The notes under the pieces are model-generated. The model made no database searches and was not told the origin of the DNA. It was given only the letters and a program-made list of their open reading frames with translations. From contig OX377204.1 of NCBI GenBank assembly GCA_947396885.1, positions 1,364,001-1,428,000 of the forward strand: a DNA stretch of 64,000 nucleotides, read 5' to 3'. Shown one piece after another: positions 38,301 through 47,015 of this stretch. Origin of the DNA: Heligmosomoides polygyrus polygyrus. Lineage: Eukaryota; Nematoda; Chromadorea; Rhabditida; Heligmosomidae. The stretch's first letter is position 1. The number at the start of each line of letters is the position of its first letter. The position numbers and the translations under genes are program-made.

Positions 38301-40937
38301 TAGTCGAAGAAAAGAAAGAAAGAAAGGAGATACCTCAGTACTAAGCCTCGTAACTCAGCAACGACTTTTGAACGGACCGCTTAAGCTGCTCCAGAGAAAA
38401 GGAGGATTGCATGCATTTCGCTGCCCTAAGATATGCGCTTGCAGCCCTATGAGGAAAAAAGCCTACCTTAAACCTGCTCCTAGGGCAGGGAAGGAAAATC
38501 TTTTCATGCTCTCCCTTAGTATGAGAAACTCGCATTGTAAAAAACCTGGACTCCCTATAACGCGGTTGATGGAGTAACTTGTAGACCATGCAAATATCAA
38601 AGATTTTTCTACGAGATGTTAAGGAATAGAGACCTAGGTATTTATTCCTTATCGTGGCTTTAGGTACCCTGGAGTATAAAAAGCCGCGAGTACGTATAAG
38701 CACTTTGCGAGTAAAGTTATTCTGTACCTTCTCCAGCGCATTAATCAGGTTTTTCCTACTGGGGGAAAAGACCGTAGTGGAAGACTCCACTAACGGACGC
38801 ACATACGACTTATAAGCCCGTATCAAAACAGCCTTATTCCTGGTAGTCAGACCTTTGAAAATCTGATAGGTTCTACGTTGGGCGTGCCTGCAACAATTAG
38901 ACACGTGCTCGGAGAAATCCAGTTTAGCGTCATAGTGGAAGCCAAGATCTTTGACGCTACTCACCGCCTCAATAGGAGAATTGTCGATATGGTACTCACG
39001 AGAGTCAGGGGGACGGCCCTGGTGAAGGGACATGTACACAGTTTTACTCGGAGACAGCGGAAGCTGCCACCTCTTACTCCACTGGACGAGCAGATCCACC
39101 GCCTCCTGAAGCCTTCCAACATCCTCCGAATCTACAATTACCTTATACAACTTAATGTCGTCGGCGTACATCTTGACCTTGACCCCAGTGGGTTCTATGA
39201 TTGTTGGCAAATCAGCAGTGTAAAGATTGAATCAGATTGGCGATAAGACACCTCCTTGAGGCACGCCGCTGGAGATGGCTTTGACCCCAGAGAGGGACTG
39301 CCCCAGACGCACTTGGAATGTTCGATTGCTTAAAAACTCTCCAATCCACTTCACTATAACTGGGTGAAAGTTAAGCATAGACAATTTGGACAAAAGTTTA
39401 CTGTGTGATACTCGATCAAACGCCTTAGAGAAATCAAAATAGATGACATCACAACTCTAATTCTTGTCCAAGGCCTCACCCCAGTCATTAATACATTCTA
39501 GAAGGTTCCTTTCAACCGACCGACCTTGCATAAATCCATGCTGCGCGGCAGGTAGAATTCCATGTTTGGAAGCAAACTCCAGTATGTATTCCTTAAGATA
39601 TGAGTCCCAAACATCTACAAAAGCTTCACCAGCAGCAATGTTAGAAACCTTTTAAATGGAGGGTGCATTTTTTAGGATACCCTGCATTTTTCACAACCAC
39701 TGGTAAGTTTTTGAAGTTTTAAACCTTAAAAGAAGCGCAAATCTCCCAATGCGGCCACTTTGTGAAGAAATTATAACAAGTATTCAAGCGAAACACAATT
39801 AATAGAGTGTAAAATGCAGAATTTCAGAAAAGTGCATGCACATTTCATACCGCCCACATGTCAGAAATTTTCTATTTCCTATAAGCTTTCATATAAGCCT
39901 TTAACATCTAAAGTACCTTTACTTCGAACAAAGTTATAACCTTTTAAACAGTGTATACATTTGAGACACCCTGTAGCGAACATCCGAGGGAAGTCGGACG
40001 ACAACCCGCTATGAACAACGTGACTGTGCCGTAAGAGAACCGCGCTCGGATCAGACATTGAACTACGGTGGCAGCAAATCCTGGTTGAGTTTTATGATTC
40101 AGCGATCAATTAGCATTGCCCTTTATCCTTTATACTCTAGCAGAATAGTAGAGTGCATTACCTTCATTGTTTTTGTTTTTGCAAGCATTGTGCTCTTGTC
40201 GAACACAAAGTGCAGTGTCCCCCTCCTTCCACTAGGATATATTCGATTTTACCTACAAAGCTACCTAAGGCACGTTTCAAGACGGCAACTCGCCCACTTC
40301 AATAGATGTTTCCGCCGCAAAGGTGGATTGTTAGCTATCACAGGCGACCAGGCGACTGTACTAACCTTTTTCCTCAGCGAATTTCCCCACCATCACATCG
40401 TAGAGGTAAGGCTCGCGCTCCCTCATTTTCTCGTCCGAGAAATAGCTTCCACTCGCTTTCAGTTTCTGCAGCATCAAATAGCGTCTCGTCTTCATCTGAA
40501 ATGTGAGCTCGTTAAATTTCTCTCGAACTATAGCAAGGTGTCGAGGGAAGGAAGAGATTAGCGCCAGCGCAGGCGTTCGGAGATGGATGTGTAACTAACG
40601 CTGCGGGTGTCCGGTTTCCTGGATTCAATTTGACCGACCAGAAACTGAACAAGTGGGTCGGAGTCGGACCGGAACAGCTCGCAGTCGTCCGTGACCATAT
40701 GTTGACCATACCTGTAATCTGAAAATGACAAAGGCCTTCAATACGGCCAGAAACAAGCACCAGACAAGGCAGTGGAAAACGACGCCACCTCTGCAGGAAC
40801 AGAGCCTTGTTCGACGCGAGCAGCTCATCGAGGATCGTCCGCTTCTCTTCCTCGGTCAGATCAGGCTCGCCGTTCTGCTGATGTCGGTAGAAGACGTCCG
40901 ACTTGCCCAGAATCCGTTCAAACATCGCGTCCGCCAT
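26219..40937 (-). CDS. CCDC97: CCDC97-like (DUF2052) protein, seven exons
   Basis: Seven minus-strand exons join in phase: 40937-40789, 40711-40600, 40495-40366, 34963-34821, 34533-34387, 30063-29957 and 26324-26219 (TAA). They encode 297 residues; human CCDC97 is roughly 340. Recognition rests on the order of family blocks: LFLQRYGQHM near residue 47, [15 protein letters not shown] near 102, an acidic stretch [11 protein letters not shown] near 200, and a C-terminal block with [20 protein letters not shown] followed by an acidic tail. Every boundary is GT/AG and all split codons resolve. From knowledge of the family, CCDC97 is a nuclear protein reported with the SF3B spliceosome complex; here that is homology only. 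Introns of 5.4, 4.3 and 3.6 kb are filled with transposons, but no exon is broken. The exon 1 donor (AG|GTGGCG) and exon 2 acceptor (ATTACAG) are the least certain joins. Confidence 0.85.
26631..26684 (+). repeat. 54-bp direct repeat, copy 1
   Basis: ATCTCTCATGAAACCAATCG and the following ATAAATGACATT and CTCTTTTTCTAT recur at 29638-29691 in the same orientation with few changes. Both copies lie in the intron between exons 6 and 7 of the CCDC97-like gene. Confidence 0.7.
26932..27823 (+). mobile_element. Palindromic (foldback) mariner
   Basis: TTAGGTTGGCAACTAATTTC at the left and its exact complement at the right are flanked by TA (26930-26931 and 27824-27825). The right half reads a mariner transposase C-terminus: [16 protein letters not shown], then [17 protein letters not shown] followed by TAG. 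The classic PYSPDLAP-D block is altered to [10 protein letters not shown]. The left half (26932 to about 27285) is an inverted copy of about 27473-27823, so the element is a palindrome with arms of about 350 bp around roughly 190 bp of unique transposase sequence. The N-terminal half of the transposase is missing. Confidence 0.88.
28400..29270 (-). pseudogene. RTE-like LINE, 5'-truncated insertion
   Basis: The minus strand encodes [29 protein letters not shown] (the catalytic block), then after a frameshift the thumb and C-terminal region: [59 protein letters not shown] and, in another frame, [20 protein letters not shown]. The tail ends [27 protein letters not shown] (19 bp) flanks it exactly at 28381-28399 and 29271-29289, a clean target-site duplication. 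It begins inside the reverse transcriptase, so it was 5'-truncated on arrival, and it has since gained frameshifts. It lies in the CCDC97-like intron. Confidence 0.9.
29638..29691 (+). repeat. 54-bp direct repeat, copy 2
   Basis: Second copy of the repeat at 26631-26684, about 3 kb away in the same intron. Confidence 0.7.
29957..30063 (-). CDS. CCDC97: CCDC97-like exon 6
   Basis: The acceptor is CTGTTTTAG, then [20 protein letters not shown] and [15 protein letters not shown]. The exon ends with AG, the first two bases of an Arg codon, before donor GTAATT. The motif [15 protein letters not shown] matches the family's RE-F...RFLDGKD block. Confidence 0.85.
30483..31494 (+). pseudogene. RTE-like LINE, 5'-truncated insertion
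   Basis: The plus strand reads [20 protein letters not shown] and [15 protein letters not shown] in one frame, then [53 protein letters not shown] and [20 protein letters not shown] in the frame of the 262-codon open segment 30409-31197. More shifts follow, down to [34 protein letters not shown] at 30469-30482 and GAAAACCCTGAGGT at 31495-31508 are a probable 14-bp target duplication with one mismatch. It differs in sequence from the copy at 28400, so it belongs to a separate subfamily. Confidence 0.85.
31509..32214. other. AT-rich intronic stretch
   Basis: Part of the exon 5-6 intron of the CCDC97-like gene. Two short tandem copies of TATATTACATTCTAAATA lie at 31527-31580; nothing else seen. 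Confidence 0.4.
32215..32660 (-). mobile_element. RTE-like LINE, 3' fragment
   Basis: The minus strand reads AISVAQR-type text ([19 protein letters not shown]), then [20 protein letters not shown], parallel to the C-terminal region of the copy at 53405-54245. Stops and shifts interrupt it. Confidence 0.75.
32661..34386. other. Intronic stretch with short hydrophobic frame and purine tract
   Basis: 32804-32944 (+) can encode [20 protein letters not shown] followed by more hydrophobic residues, one membrane-helix-like segment; no family recognised. 32930-33205 is strongly purine-rich (G and A runs such as AGGGGGGAGGGGGG). A C-run lies at 34276-34292. Confidence 0.35.
34387..34533 (-). CDS. CCDC97: CCDC97-like exon 5, acidic
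   Basis: The acceptor is TCTCTTCCAG and the exon is exactly 49 codons in phase 0: [20 protein letters not shown], then an acidic stretch [19 protein letters not shown], ending NRISRE before donor GTATGC. Acidic low-complexity sequence before the conserved C-terminus is typical of CCDC97. Confidence 0.82.
34639..34763. mobile_element. Palindromic MITE, family E
   Basis: Ends GGGCCCCGCACACTTCTGCG and CGCAGAAGTGTGCGGAGCCC are inverted, with inner GCGTTGCCGCT/AGCGGCAACGC. TTAA flanks both sides (34636-34639 and 34763-34767 region), so the duplication may be TTAA or TTA. It lies between exons 4 and 5 of the CCDC97-like gene. Confidence 0.8.
34821..34963 (-). CDS. CCDC97: CCDC97-like exon 4
   Basis: Acceptor TTGATTTAG is followed by AT, completing GAT (Asp), then 47 codons from [18 protein letters not shown] to [11 protein letters not shown]. 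The donor is GTGAGC. The length of 143 bp fits the phase left by exon 3 exactly. A palindromic MITE (34639-34763) sits just downstream in the following intron. Confidence 0.82.
35560..36700 (+). pseudogene. Mariner transposase, nearly complete, two in-frame TAG stops
   Basis: One reading frame runs 35607-36623 with only two stops, TAG at 36045-36047 and 36372-36374. It shows the N-terminal HTH region ([20 protein letters not shown], then [12 protein letters not shown]), WVPHDL, and all three catalytic Asp contexts: [16 protein letters not shown] and [11 protein letters not shown], in mariner D,D34D spacing. The C-terminus is VKGGYFK then TGA. The likely ancestral start is ACG at 35607 where ATG is expected; an upstream GTG opens the frame at 35565. 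The right end AACTTATGCACCAACCTAA stops at 36700 followed by TA. No matching left end was found, so it appears left-truncated. It sits in the exon 3-4 intron of the CCDC97-like gene. Confidence 0.88.
37207..39973. mobile_element. Foldback element (family H) split by a LINE
   Basis: Ends CAGGTTGTCTCAAAAAATG and CATTTGAGACACCCTG are inverted and flanked by TA (37205-37206 and 39974-39975). The left arm, 37207 to about 37735, pairs with 39973 to about 39600 and then 38090 to about 37955; the interruption of the right arm is exactly the LINE at 38090-39600. Without it the element is about 1.25 kb with arms of about 500 bp. Same family as 60598-61301. No transposase seen. Confidence 0.82.
38090..39600 (-). 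pseudogene. CR1/Jockey-like LINE, 5'-truncated
   Basis: Minus-strand blocks in order: [50 protein letters not shown], then the 289-codon open frame 39210-38341 with [11 protein letters not shown] (catalytic), [15 protein letters not shown] and [15 protein letters not shown]. Two stops precede that frame (about 39462 and in the SPI-FNLYTA segment). The 3' end is an (AAAT)n tail at 38093-38117, as in CR1 relatives. It lies within the right arm of the family H foldback with a short ATAT-like duplication. Confidence 0.87.
40366..40495 (-). CDS. CCDC97: CCDC97-like exon 3
   Basis: After acceptor ACATTTCAG the exon reads [20 protein letters not shown], then [19 protein letters not shown]. This is the most conserved part of the family (R-R-Y, then G-S-Y-F-S-D, then R-E-P-L/Y). 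Length is 130 bp; the last base G is shared with the Asp codon completed by exon 4. The donor is GTTAGT. Confidence 0.88.
40600..40711 (-). CDS. CCDC97: CCDC97-like exon 2
   Basis: One base completes the Arg codon of exon 1, then 37 codons follow beginning [13 protein letters not shown] and ending KPDTRS before donor GTTAGT. The acceptor used is ATTACAG at 40718-40712. A stronger-looking TTTTCAG seven bases upstream would put the exon out of frame and reach a stop at about 40625, so it was not chosen. Confidence 0.75.
40789..40937 (-). CDS. CCDC97: CCDC97-like exon 1
   Basis: ATG at 40937 opens [14 protein letters not shown] and runs 49 codons plus two bases, ending ASNKALFLQ and AG before donor GTGGCG. 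A putative trans-splice acceptor lies 10 bp upstream, which supports this start. An in-frame read-through of the intron is open for a while, but it loses the family pattern that exon 2 restores. Confidence 0.8.
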
Positions 40938-40952
40938 CTTCGGTACCCTGAA
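40938..40952 (-). promoter_or_regulatory. Putative spliced-leader acceptor upstream of the CCDC97-like ATG
   Basis: On the minus strand TTTAAAGCTTCAG ends at 40948, followed by 10 bases and the ATG. A polypyrimidine/CAG acceptor this close to the start is the usual arrangement for trans-splicing in nematodes. An ordinary 5' UTR intron cannot be excluded. Confidence 0.5.
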
Positions 40953-41292
40953 GCTTTAAATGGCGAATTTAACGAGTTCTTCTGCAGATTCTGCCTGCAA
41001 TGCCTCGTTATTCTACAAATCTGAGGACTGTTTCGAGAGAAGGGAGGGATCGTACTGGTAGAAGAACATGAATGAGGAATGAGACGTCACGACGGCGCCT
41101 CACGTTGCGCGAAACGAAATCGAATCGAAAGCGCATGGAAAAGTGGGCGGAGCCGCGGACGGAACGCAAGGGGTACGCGATTCGACATGTGAGCAGCCCG
41201 GGAAACCGCAGCTGCTGGGAGAGGGGATTCCAGTCCATTCAAGACGTTCTTGCAAGGCTGCCGTTGTCAGGGGACCACCGCCGCCTCCAAGG
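40949..41292. other. Upstream region of the CCDC97-like gene
   Basis: Holds the likely promoter side of the gene; no core element can be identified with confidence. Confidence 0.3.
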
Positions 41293-41395
41293 GCGGTGGT
41301 CTGAGCATTCTCGCCCGGTCAGAGGGAGGTGCCGGTTCGAGTCCCGCCTGGCGCTAGAAGTTTTGATCGCAGCAAAACATCGTTGTGACAGCATT
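41293..41395 (+). repeat. tRNA-derived repeat, second copy
   Basis: CATTCTCGCCCGGTCAGAGG and GGTTCGAGTCCCGCCTGGCG match the head at 8013-8088, followed by the same tail (TAGAAGTTTTGATCGC-GCAAAACATCGTTGTGA). The 5' acceptor half is altered, so it cannot fold as a full tRNA. Confidence 0.55.
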
Positions 41396-41690
41396 TCTAC
41401 GTATACTTGTATACAGGCATGTGCGGAGATTTTTTCAAGAAAAGCGGGACACGGAATACGACTAGCACGATGCTAACGAACACACCCCCGAATGGTTACC
41501 GTATCATTTAGGCGCGCGTACACGATGGAGCGCGAGATCATTAATGTCTACAAGCACAACGGACGGTTGACATATGACATGACACGGGTCTACCGCAACC
41601 CTCACGCGCGCTTCTTTGTGTCTGGTGCAATCACGGAGGGCGTCCGAAGATCACGTCTGAAGAAAGTGAACCTGGATCGGGGGCAGACAT

Positions 41691-42200
41691 AACTCCAACG
41701 CCGCGCGAACCCCCTGGCGTCGCGCACTATGCGCGACGAAATTGGACGAGTTGTCGCGGTCCGATGCCTCCGACGGCTAGAAGCCTTCCTACAGGGACAT
41801 GCGGCACGCCTTTGCCTTATTTCAACTTTCTTGGAGATGGTATATGAATGTGGTTTCAATAGGACGATCAGCGACAATTTATACAGAAGTCCTGGTCATG
41901 TGGATGGTTTCTAGTGTCAGTATTTGCCATCTACAACTTCTTTGGTCAATTTTTACCCGTGATTATGGTTATGCTACTAAAAGAGGTCACCATCACCCAT
42001 TCTCGGATCAATTGTCCTACTGAAGAGAGTTGCCTACCATATTCTATGGGATCTTAGGCTCCTTGCTAGAAATGTGGTCTGGGACCTTAAACACTGAGAA
42101 CATTTCGTGCTCCGCGGCTAACCATGCGCCACCGAGCCTGTCCGCGTTTCAGCGCCGCGGCGTCGCACGCGGCTAGCGCGCGACGTCGCGTTGGAGTTAG
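41691..42200. mobile_element. Possible GC-ended inverted-repeat element
   Basis: TAACTCCAACGC with GCGTCGCGC at the left is inverted at the right (GCGCGACGTCGCGTTGGAGTTA), about 510 bp apart. The interior is AT-rich and non-coding. Short imperfect ends make this tentative. Confidence 0.45.
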
Positions 42201-42761
42201 GTCCTGGAGCCAACCTGGATGAGTCGAAACGGAGCATCACCCACCAGAACTCGACTTCCTAAGTGGTTTTTAGTTTGGAAGCGAACCTAGATAAGTTGGA
42301 ACGAAAATCACACATCACTTGTCTCGAGGATTGGTCTTTTTCAACAGAACCGCAGCTGTGAACGTCTCTGAAGCGACGAGAGCAGTTTCCACACGAGCAG
42401 CATGGATACACTATACCCTGGAGTTCCTTCCTTTGCCCAGTTCTGCGCTCTCTAGATAAGACGTGCACATACTCCACGAGCACACTACGTGTTGAAAGAT
42501 TTATTGAAAACGCCACATCTCAAAGCATCTAGAGTCATTTTCTAAATAAAACCAGGTGCTATGGTAGTTAGGGGATCACCTTATAAAAGTGTCCCTAACA
42601 CGAAAAAAAGGAACCATGACACACTGATAGTGAAGAAAACAAAGAAACAATGCTATAGCTCTGTTTCTTTGTTTTGGACAGGGAAGGGACTCCAGGGTGT
42701 GGCACTCCCCGTTAAACGTACACAAGCAAAAAACTGAGGGGAAGTTGTCTTAGTGCCAGAG

Positions 42762-42841
42762 CTCGGTTGGTCCCCAAACGAATGACGTGTTAGAGACCTC
42801 TAACGCGCTCTAACACGTCATTCGTTTGGGGACCAACCGAG
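42762..42841. repeat. Perfect 33-bp inverted repeat (hairpin)
   Basis: Arms 42762-42794 and 42809-42841 are exact complements (CTCGGTTGGTCCCCAAACGA at the left edge) around a 14-base loop. Perfect conservation suggests a recent MITE or selected hairpin. No target duplication is obvious. Confidence 0.85.
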
Positions 42842-43968
42842 GACAGGACAAAGTCAATTGAAGATATCGCTAGATTGTTCAGTTCCTAGCGTTCAAAGTT
42901 GGCGTTATCCGTAAGCCAGAGAATACATAGCTATCGCAGTACTGAGTGGTTAGTGATCCGGTTCGATAGTGCGACGCGCGGCAACGATGTTTTGCTTACT
43001 ACAGACCGTTCGCCAAGGATGGCGAAGGAGACACTCTCTGAGTCATTGGAGAACTTTAACGGAAAGAATTCGTCAGGCTGATCAGCAGAATGTATCTTGC
43101 TAGTGTTAGTGGTGGGCTTCATGTAGGGAGCGACGAATCTTAAGGCTGATCGAGGACGTCTGTCAACCTGCGGTTGAAGTTGGTGAGTGTGGTATTGAGT
43201 CGAATCCACTGCAATGCAAATGACACTAGACGACCCTTTATTCTGTAGCGTGTGCGGCTCCAAAAGTAAAATTGCTGGAAGGTTCTCATCGTCGAGAATC
43301 AGTCAGAATCCTCTCTCAATGGCCATTCCGTTGTCATTGTGCACTAAACATATTTTTAGCTAGCAAGTGAAACTTCGGGAATGTCTACAGATCTCCATTC
43401 CCCTCCTGGGTTGCGGTAGGTACGGGTGAAGAAGGTCATTGTCACCGAAATCGCCCAAACTCCAGCGTTGTGATTTGTGATTATGACTTCGACAGCCTCA
43501 GTCACTCAAACCTACTGCAATTGGCCGAGATTTTGAAAGCGGATGTCGGATTCGAGATCAGTACCCTAAATAACCCCCCCCCCCTCCCCCCTCCCCTGGC
43601 GAGGTTTGGTCGAGAGATTGTCTTTGTATCGCTTCTCAACATCTGAAGTCTTGAAAATACAATAGTGCCATCATTTTGCTACACCCTTTTTGGTTGGGGA
43701 ACAAAAACAACAAAGGCTTAACAAAACTATTCATCCCGGTGTGAAATCTACCACTCCACACCGAGTCTGCCGCGACTGATCGCGCCGCGCCGCGCCCTTC
43801 CCTTCAGCGGCGCGATTCGCCGAATACCGTAACCCGAAATTCCGTCAAATGTGGTGTATTGAGGCGGCGGAGTATGAAAGCGATGCGGCGCCGCCGAGCG
43901 GCGCGAAAAATCGATAGCTATGTCAATCATCACGCCGCGCCGCGCGGCGGCGCCAGTATAAAAGGCGC
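42842..43968. other. Unassigned stretch ending in GC-rich MITE debris
   Basis: No gene recognised. A C-run is at 43577-43597. 43760-43968 is GC-rich (GCGCCGCGCCGCGCC and GGCGCCAGTATAAAAGGCGCC at the right edge), like a broken family member of the palindromic MITEs. Confidence 0.4.
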
Positions 43969-45117
43969 CTTAGAGATCGCGCGTCGGCGTTGACGTTGCC
44001 ATGTTCGATCGATGTCTTGTGCGCTCGCGATGGCAATCCCGGCGAGCAGATCGTTGCGCAGCGGGCAGCGCGTCGATTAACGCCAGAGAGGTCGGTGGTT
44101 CGGTTATCACCTTGCGGCAGTGATTGCATCGCAGCTGATTGCTTGGGATTTGGGGGTTCTAACCTGTGCAACTTTTTCGTGCAATTTTTGCGCATTTTTC
44201 CAGCCGTATATATTTCGACGCTCGAACAGCGCAGAACTTAGCCGCGGACTCCCCCTGAGCGAGGAATGCAGTTTCCACACGAGCAGCTTGGATGGCACCC
44301 ACTCTGGAGTCCCTTCCCTAGCGTGTTATGCGCTCGAAGAGCGCAGAACCCAGCAGCGGACCCCCCTGAGCGAAGAATGCAGTTTCCACACGAGCAGCTT
44401 GGATGGCACCCACCCTGGAGTCCTTCCCCTAGCCCGGTTCTGCTCTAGCTCAGTTCGCCACCGTGGAACACAGCTGCGGACTAACGCGTAGCCAGCCCCG
44501 TTGCTGGCAGTGCGCGCTCCAGCCACCATGGCGCGCTCCAATCAAACGGACCCCGCTGCAAATAGCCGCGATCACAGAATACAATATTGGCGCCATCTCA
44601 GATGTCCTCCGTGACTGCACCACAAGCACGTATAGCGCGTGATGATTACTGTAGGCCCTATGTCAACCGTCCGCTGCCTCCACTATTGTTCCATACCTAG
44701 CATTAACACGCGAACCTCTCATCGCTCAGGGAATGTGGATCACTTTTCGAGCGCAGAACCAGGCAAGGTAAGGGACTCCAGGGTGTGTGCCATCCCAGCT
44801 GCTCGTGTGGAAACTGCTTTCGTCGCTCAGGAGGAGACCGCGTCTAGGTTCTGCGTTGTTCGAGCGGCGAAACGCATACGGCTGGAAAAATGCGCAAAGA
44901 ATGAATTGCGCACACCTCAATGCCTCTCAAACCCTAAGAAGTCAGATGAAGTGCAAGTATGCCACAACGCTGCAGGATCTAACCCTCCACCTCCCTCGCA
45001 CGAAGCCACGCCCCTTCCACTGTACCACGACCCGATTGCCGTCGGTGCCATCGCGGGCGCACAAGGCATCGATCGAACGTGGCAACGTGGACGCCGACGC
45101 ACGATCTCTAAGCTAGG
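43969..45117. mobile_element. Foldback element with tandemly duplicated arm segment
   Basis: Left CTTAGAGATCGCGCGTCGGCG and right CGCCGACGCACGATCTCTAAG are inverted ends. Inverted similarity extends inward about 350 bp on each side (shared TGCGCATTTTTCCAGCCGTA and complement). In the left arm a unit of about 110 bp is duplicated in tandem (44229-44341 and 44342-44450; GCAGTTTCCACACGAGCAGC in both). A diverged single unit also occurs at about 42360-42460. Confidence 0.7.
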
Positions 45118-45429
45118 AGGCGCAGACAACCGGTATGCGGTAACCATTCGGGGGTGCATTCCTCGGAATCGTTTTACACGGAATACGGAACGGAAGAGCT
45201 CAAAAATGGGCGGAAACCAGAATACGAAACACGAAAACGAAAATACCTCAAAACTCACTTAATTTCTATAAATACATATCCAGTAGTAATAATTATGTTG
45301 CCATGATCAATTTAAGGAAACGGGCAAGGCAGCGTGCGACTTTTCCAGCAACATATAACAATAAAAATCCTTGTAATCGTACCATTACTGAGATGAATTT
45401 TCAAACATTAGTGCCTTTTCATACTGGGT

Positions 45430-45610
45430 GCGTTACGTTAGGCAGCTCCCTGGGTTACGGTAGCGGGCCGCGCCGAGCGCCATCGCCCCCGATCACGGTA
45501 GCGTGGCGTGTTGCTGAGCCCGCCTCGGACGGACGGGTCCGACTGCTGCCGACAGGGACGGCTAGTGACGTCATACACGTCTAATCAATGGGCGCGCTAG
45601 AGCACGAAGT
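45430..45610 (+). repeat. GC-rich repeat, copy 1 of inverted pair
   Basis: GGCAGCTCCCTGGGTTACGG through ACAGGGACGGCTAGTGACGTC is found in reverse orientation at 46820-47013. The sequence between (45611-46819) contains Penelope-type 3' end debris. Confidence 0.65.
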
Positions 45611-46819
45611 TAGGCCTCGTGCATACTTCCCATCGCCGCGATGGAATCGCGCCGATGGGGTTTGCAGAGCGACGCGACAGCATGGCAGCGCGCGATGTCG
45701 ACGAGAACGTCAGTACGCAGTATTGCGTACCAAACGTAATAATGCACAATCGAGGCGGCGTTCTCGATGACTTTTGTTGCTCCGCATTTTCGTTTTCGTT
45801 GCTTTCCTCTATGTTTAATTGCCGATTCAGAGCTGAAGATATTTTTATAGGATTAATGCTACAATGAACAGTTTTTGAAGCCTAGCAAAGGTCCCATGTC
45901 TCAGCAATCCCTCAAAAATTTCCCAAGGCCGAGTATTCAAAGAAAAATGTGTAGGGATGTTAATATTGTTATGCCGAACGAGGTTGTAAGGTGATATGGT
46001 GTATGCGTGTGGTGTATTGAGCAGCTCAATAAATATCCACCTTACAACCTCGTTCGGCACAGCAATATTGACATACTAAGAAAATACCGAGGTTTTACGA
46101 AGAGAGAACTTGGAGAAAGTATAGAAAATTTCGGGAACCGTCTCCCAGACACCTGTGAAAGTTCATTGAAGTGTCTGGCAACAGTAACCTTCCTATCACA
46201 ACGGACAATATATTAGAGCAGAAAGCAGTGGTCTTCAAGAACAGTGACACGATAGAGAATCTGTGGAAAAGACGCCGTGAACATTAGATATTCTCTTGGG
46301 TGGTTATCTCACCCCATTGTCTAAAGTATTATTACCCAGCTACTTTATCAAAATATCTACTCCTTACACCTTCCAGCTTTTCCTCTGTTCGTGCTATAGC
46401 CCGAGTTTTATACCATTTTCAAACGGTTTACATATGCCCCCGGTTTTTCTTTCTTGTTGAGATAATCTATTATTAATCCAGAGAATCGGGAATAAGCTCA
46501 AGCTTCTACTCCATTGTATCCCCTGCCCCGATAAAAGTGTGCGTGTTTTGTTGTTGTTAGTTTGCAGTTTGCAGTTTGCATTTGGTTCTGAAACTTCTAA
46601 ACAATAGCCACCACAATCCTTTTTCGAATTCTTCTGACAACGTGGCTTGCCATTTCTCCTCAGTCATATGAAGCAGATCTCATTCCACTCGAACGTAGTT
46701 AACAAACGCTCCCACTTCCTCAGTCTACCAAAAGACGTCAAATGTTCCACCAACATTGTGTACCATTTAACTGTTTCCCTTCTTCTGCGCTAGTAGAAGG
46801 AACGCAGTCGAGAGCAGTC
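45611..46819. other. Penelope-type end fragments and unassigned sequence
   Basis: GCCGAACGAGGTTGTAAGGTG (45973-45993) and its complement (46040-46060) form a hairpin. The text after it (ATACCGAGGTTTTACGAAGAGAG) resembles sequence beyond the Penelope-like element at 62341 (around 61970-62020). The rest is unassigned. Confidence 0.4.
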
Positions 46820-47013
46820 GGCACACCCTTTCGCGCCCTAGCGCGCCCAGCAGACTCGGCGACCGCCCGCGTATGACGTCACTAGCCGTCCCTGTCGGCA
46901 GCAGTCGGACCCGTCCGTCCGAGGCGGGCTCAACAACACGCCACGCTACCGTAATCGGGGGCGGTGGCGCGCGGCGCGGCCCGCTACCGTAACCCAGGGA
47001 GCTGCCTAACGTA
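46820..47013 (-). repeat. GC-rich repeat, copy 2 of inverted pair
   Basis: Reverse-oriented partner of 45430-45610, directly abutting the family D MITE at 47016. Confidence 0.65.
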
Positions 47014-47015
47014 CG

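Noticed and set aside
44229..44450. CRISPR-like array
   Set aside because: Only two long tandem copies with no short spacers, in a eukaryotic foldback element.
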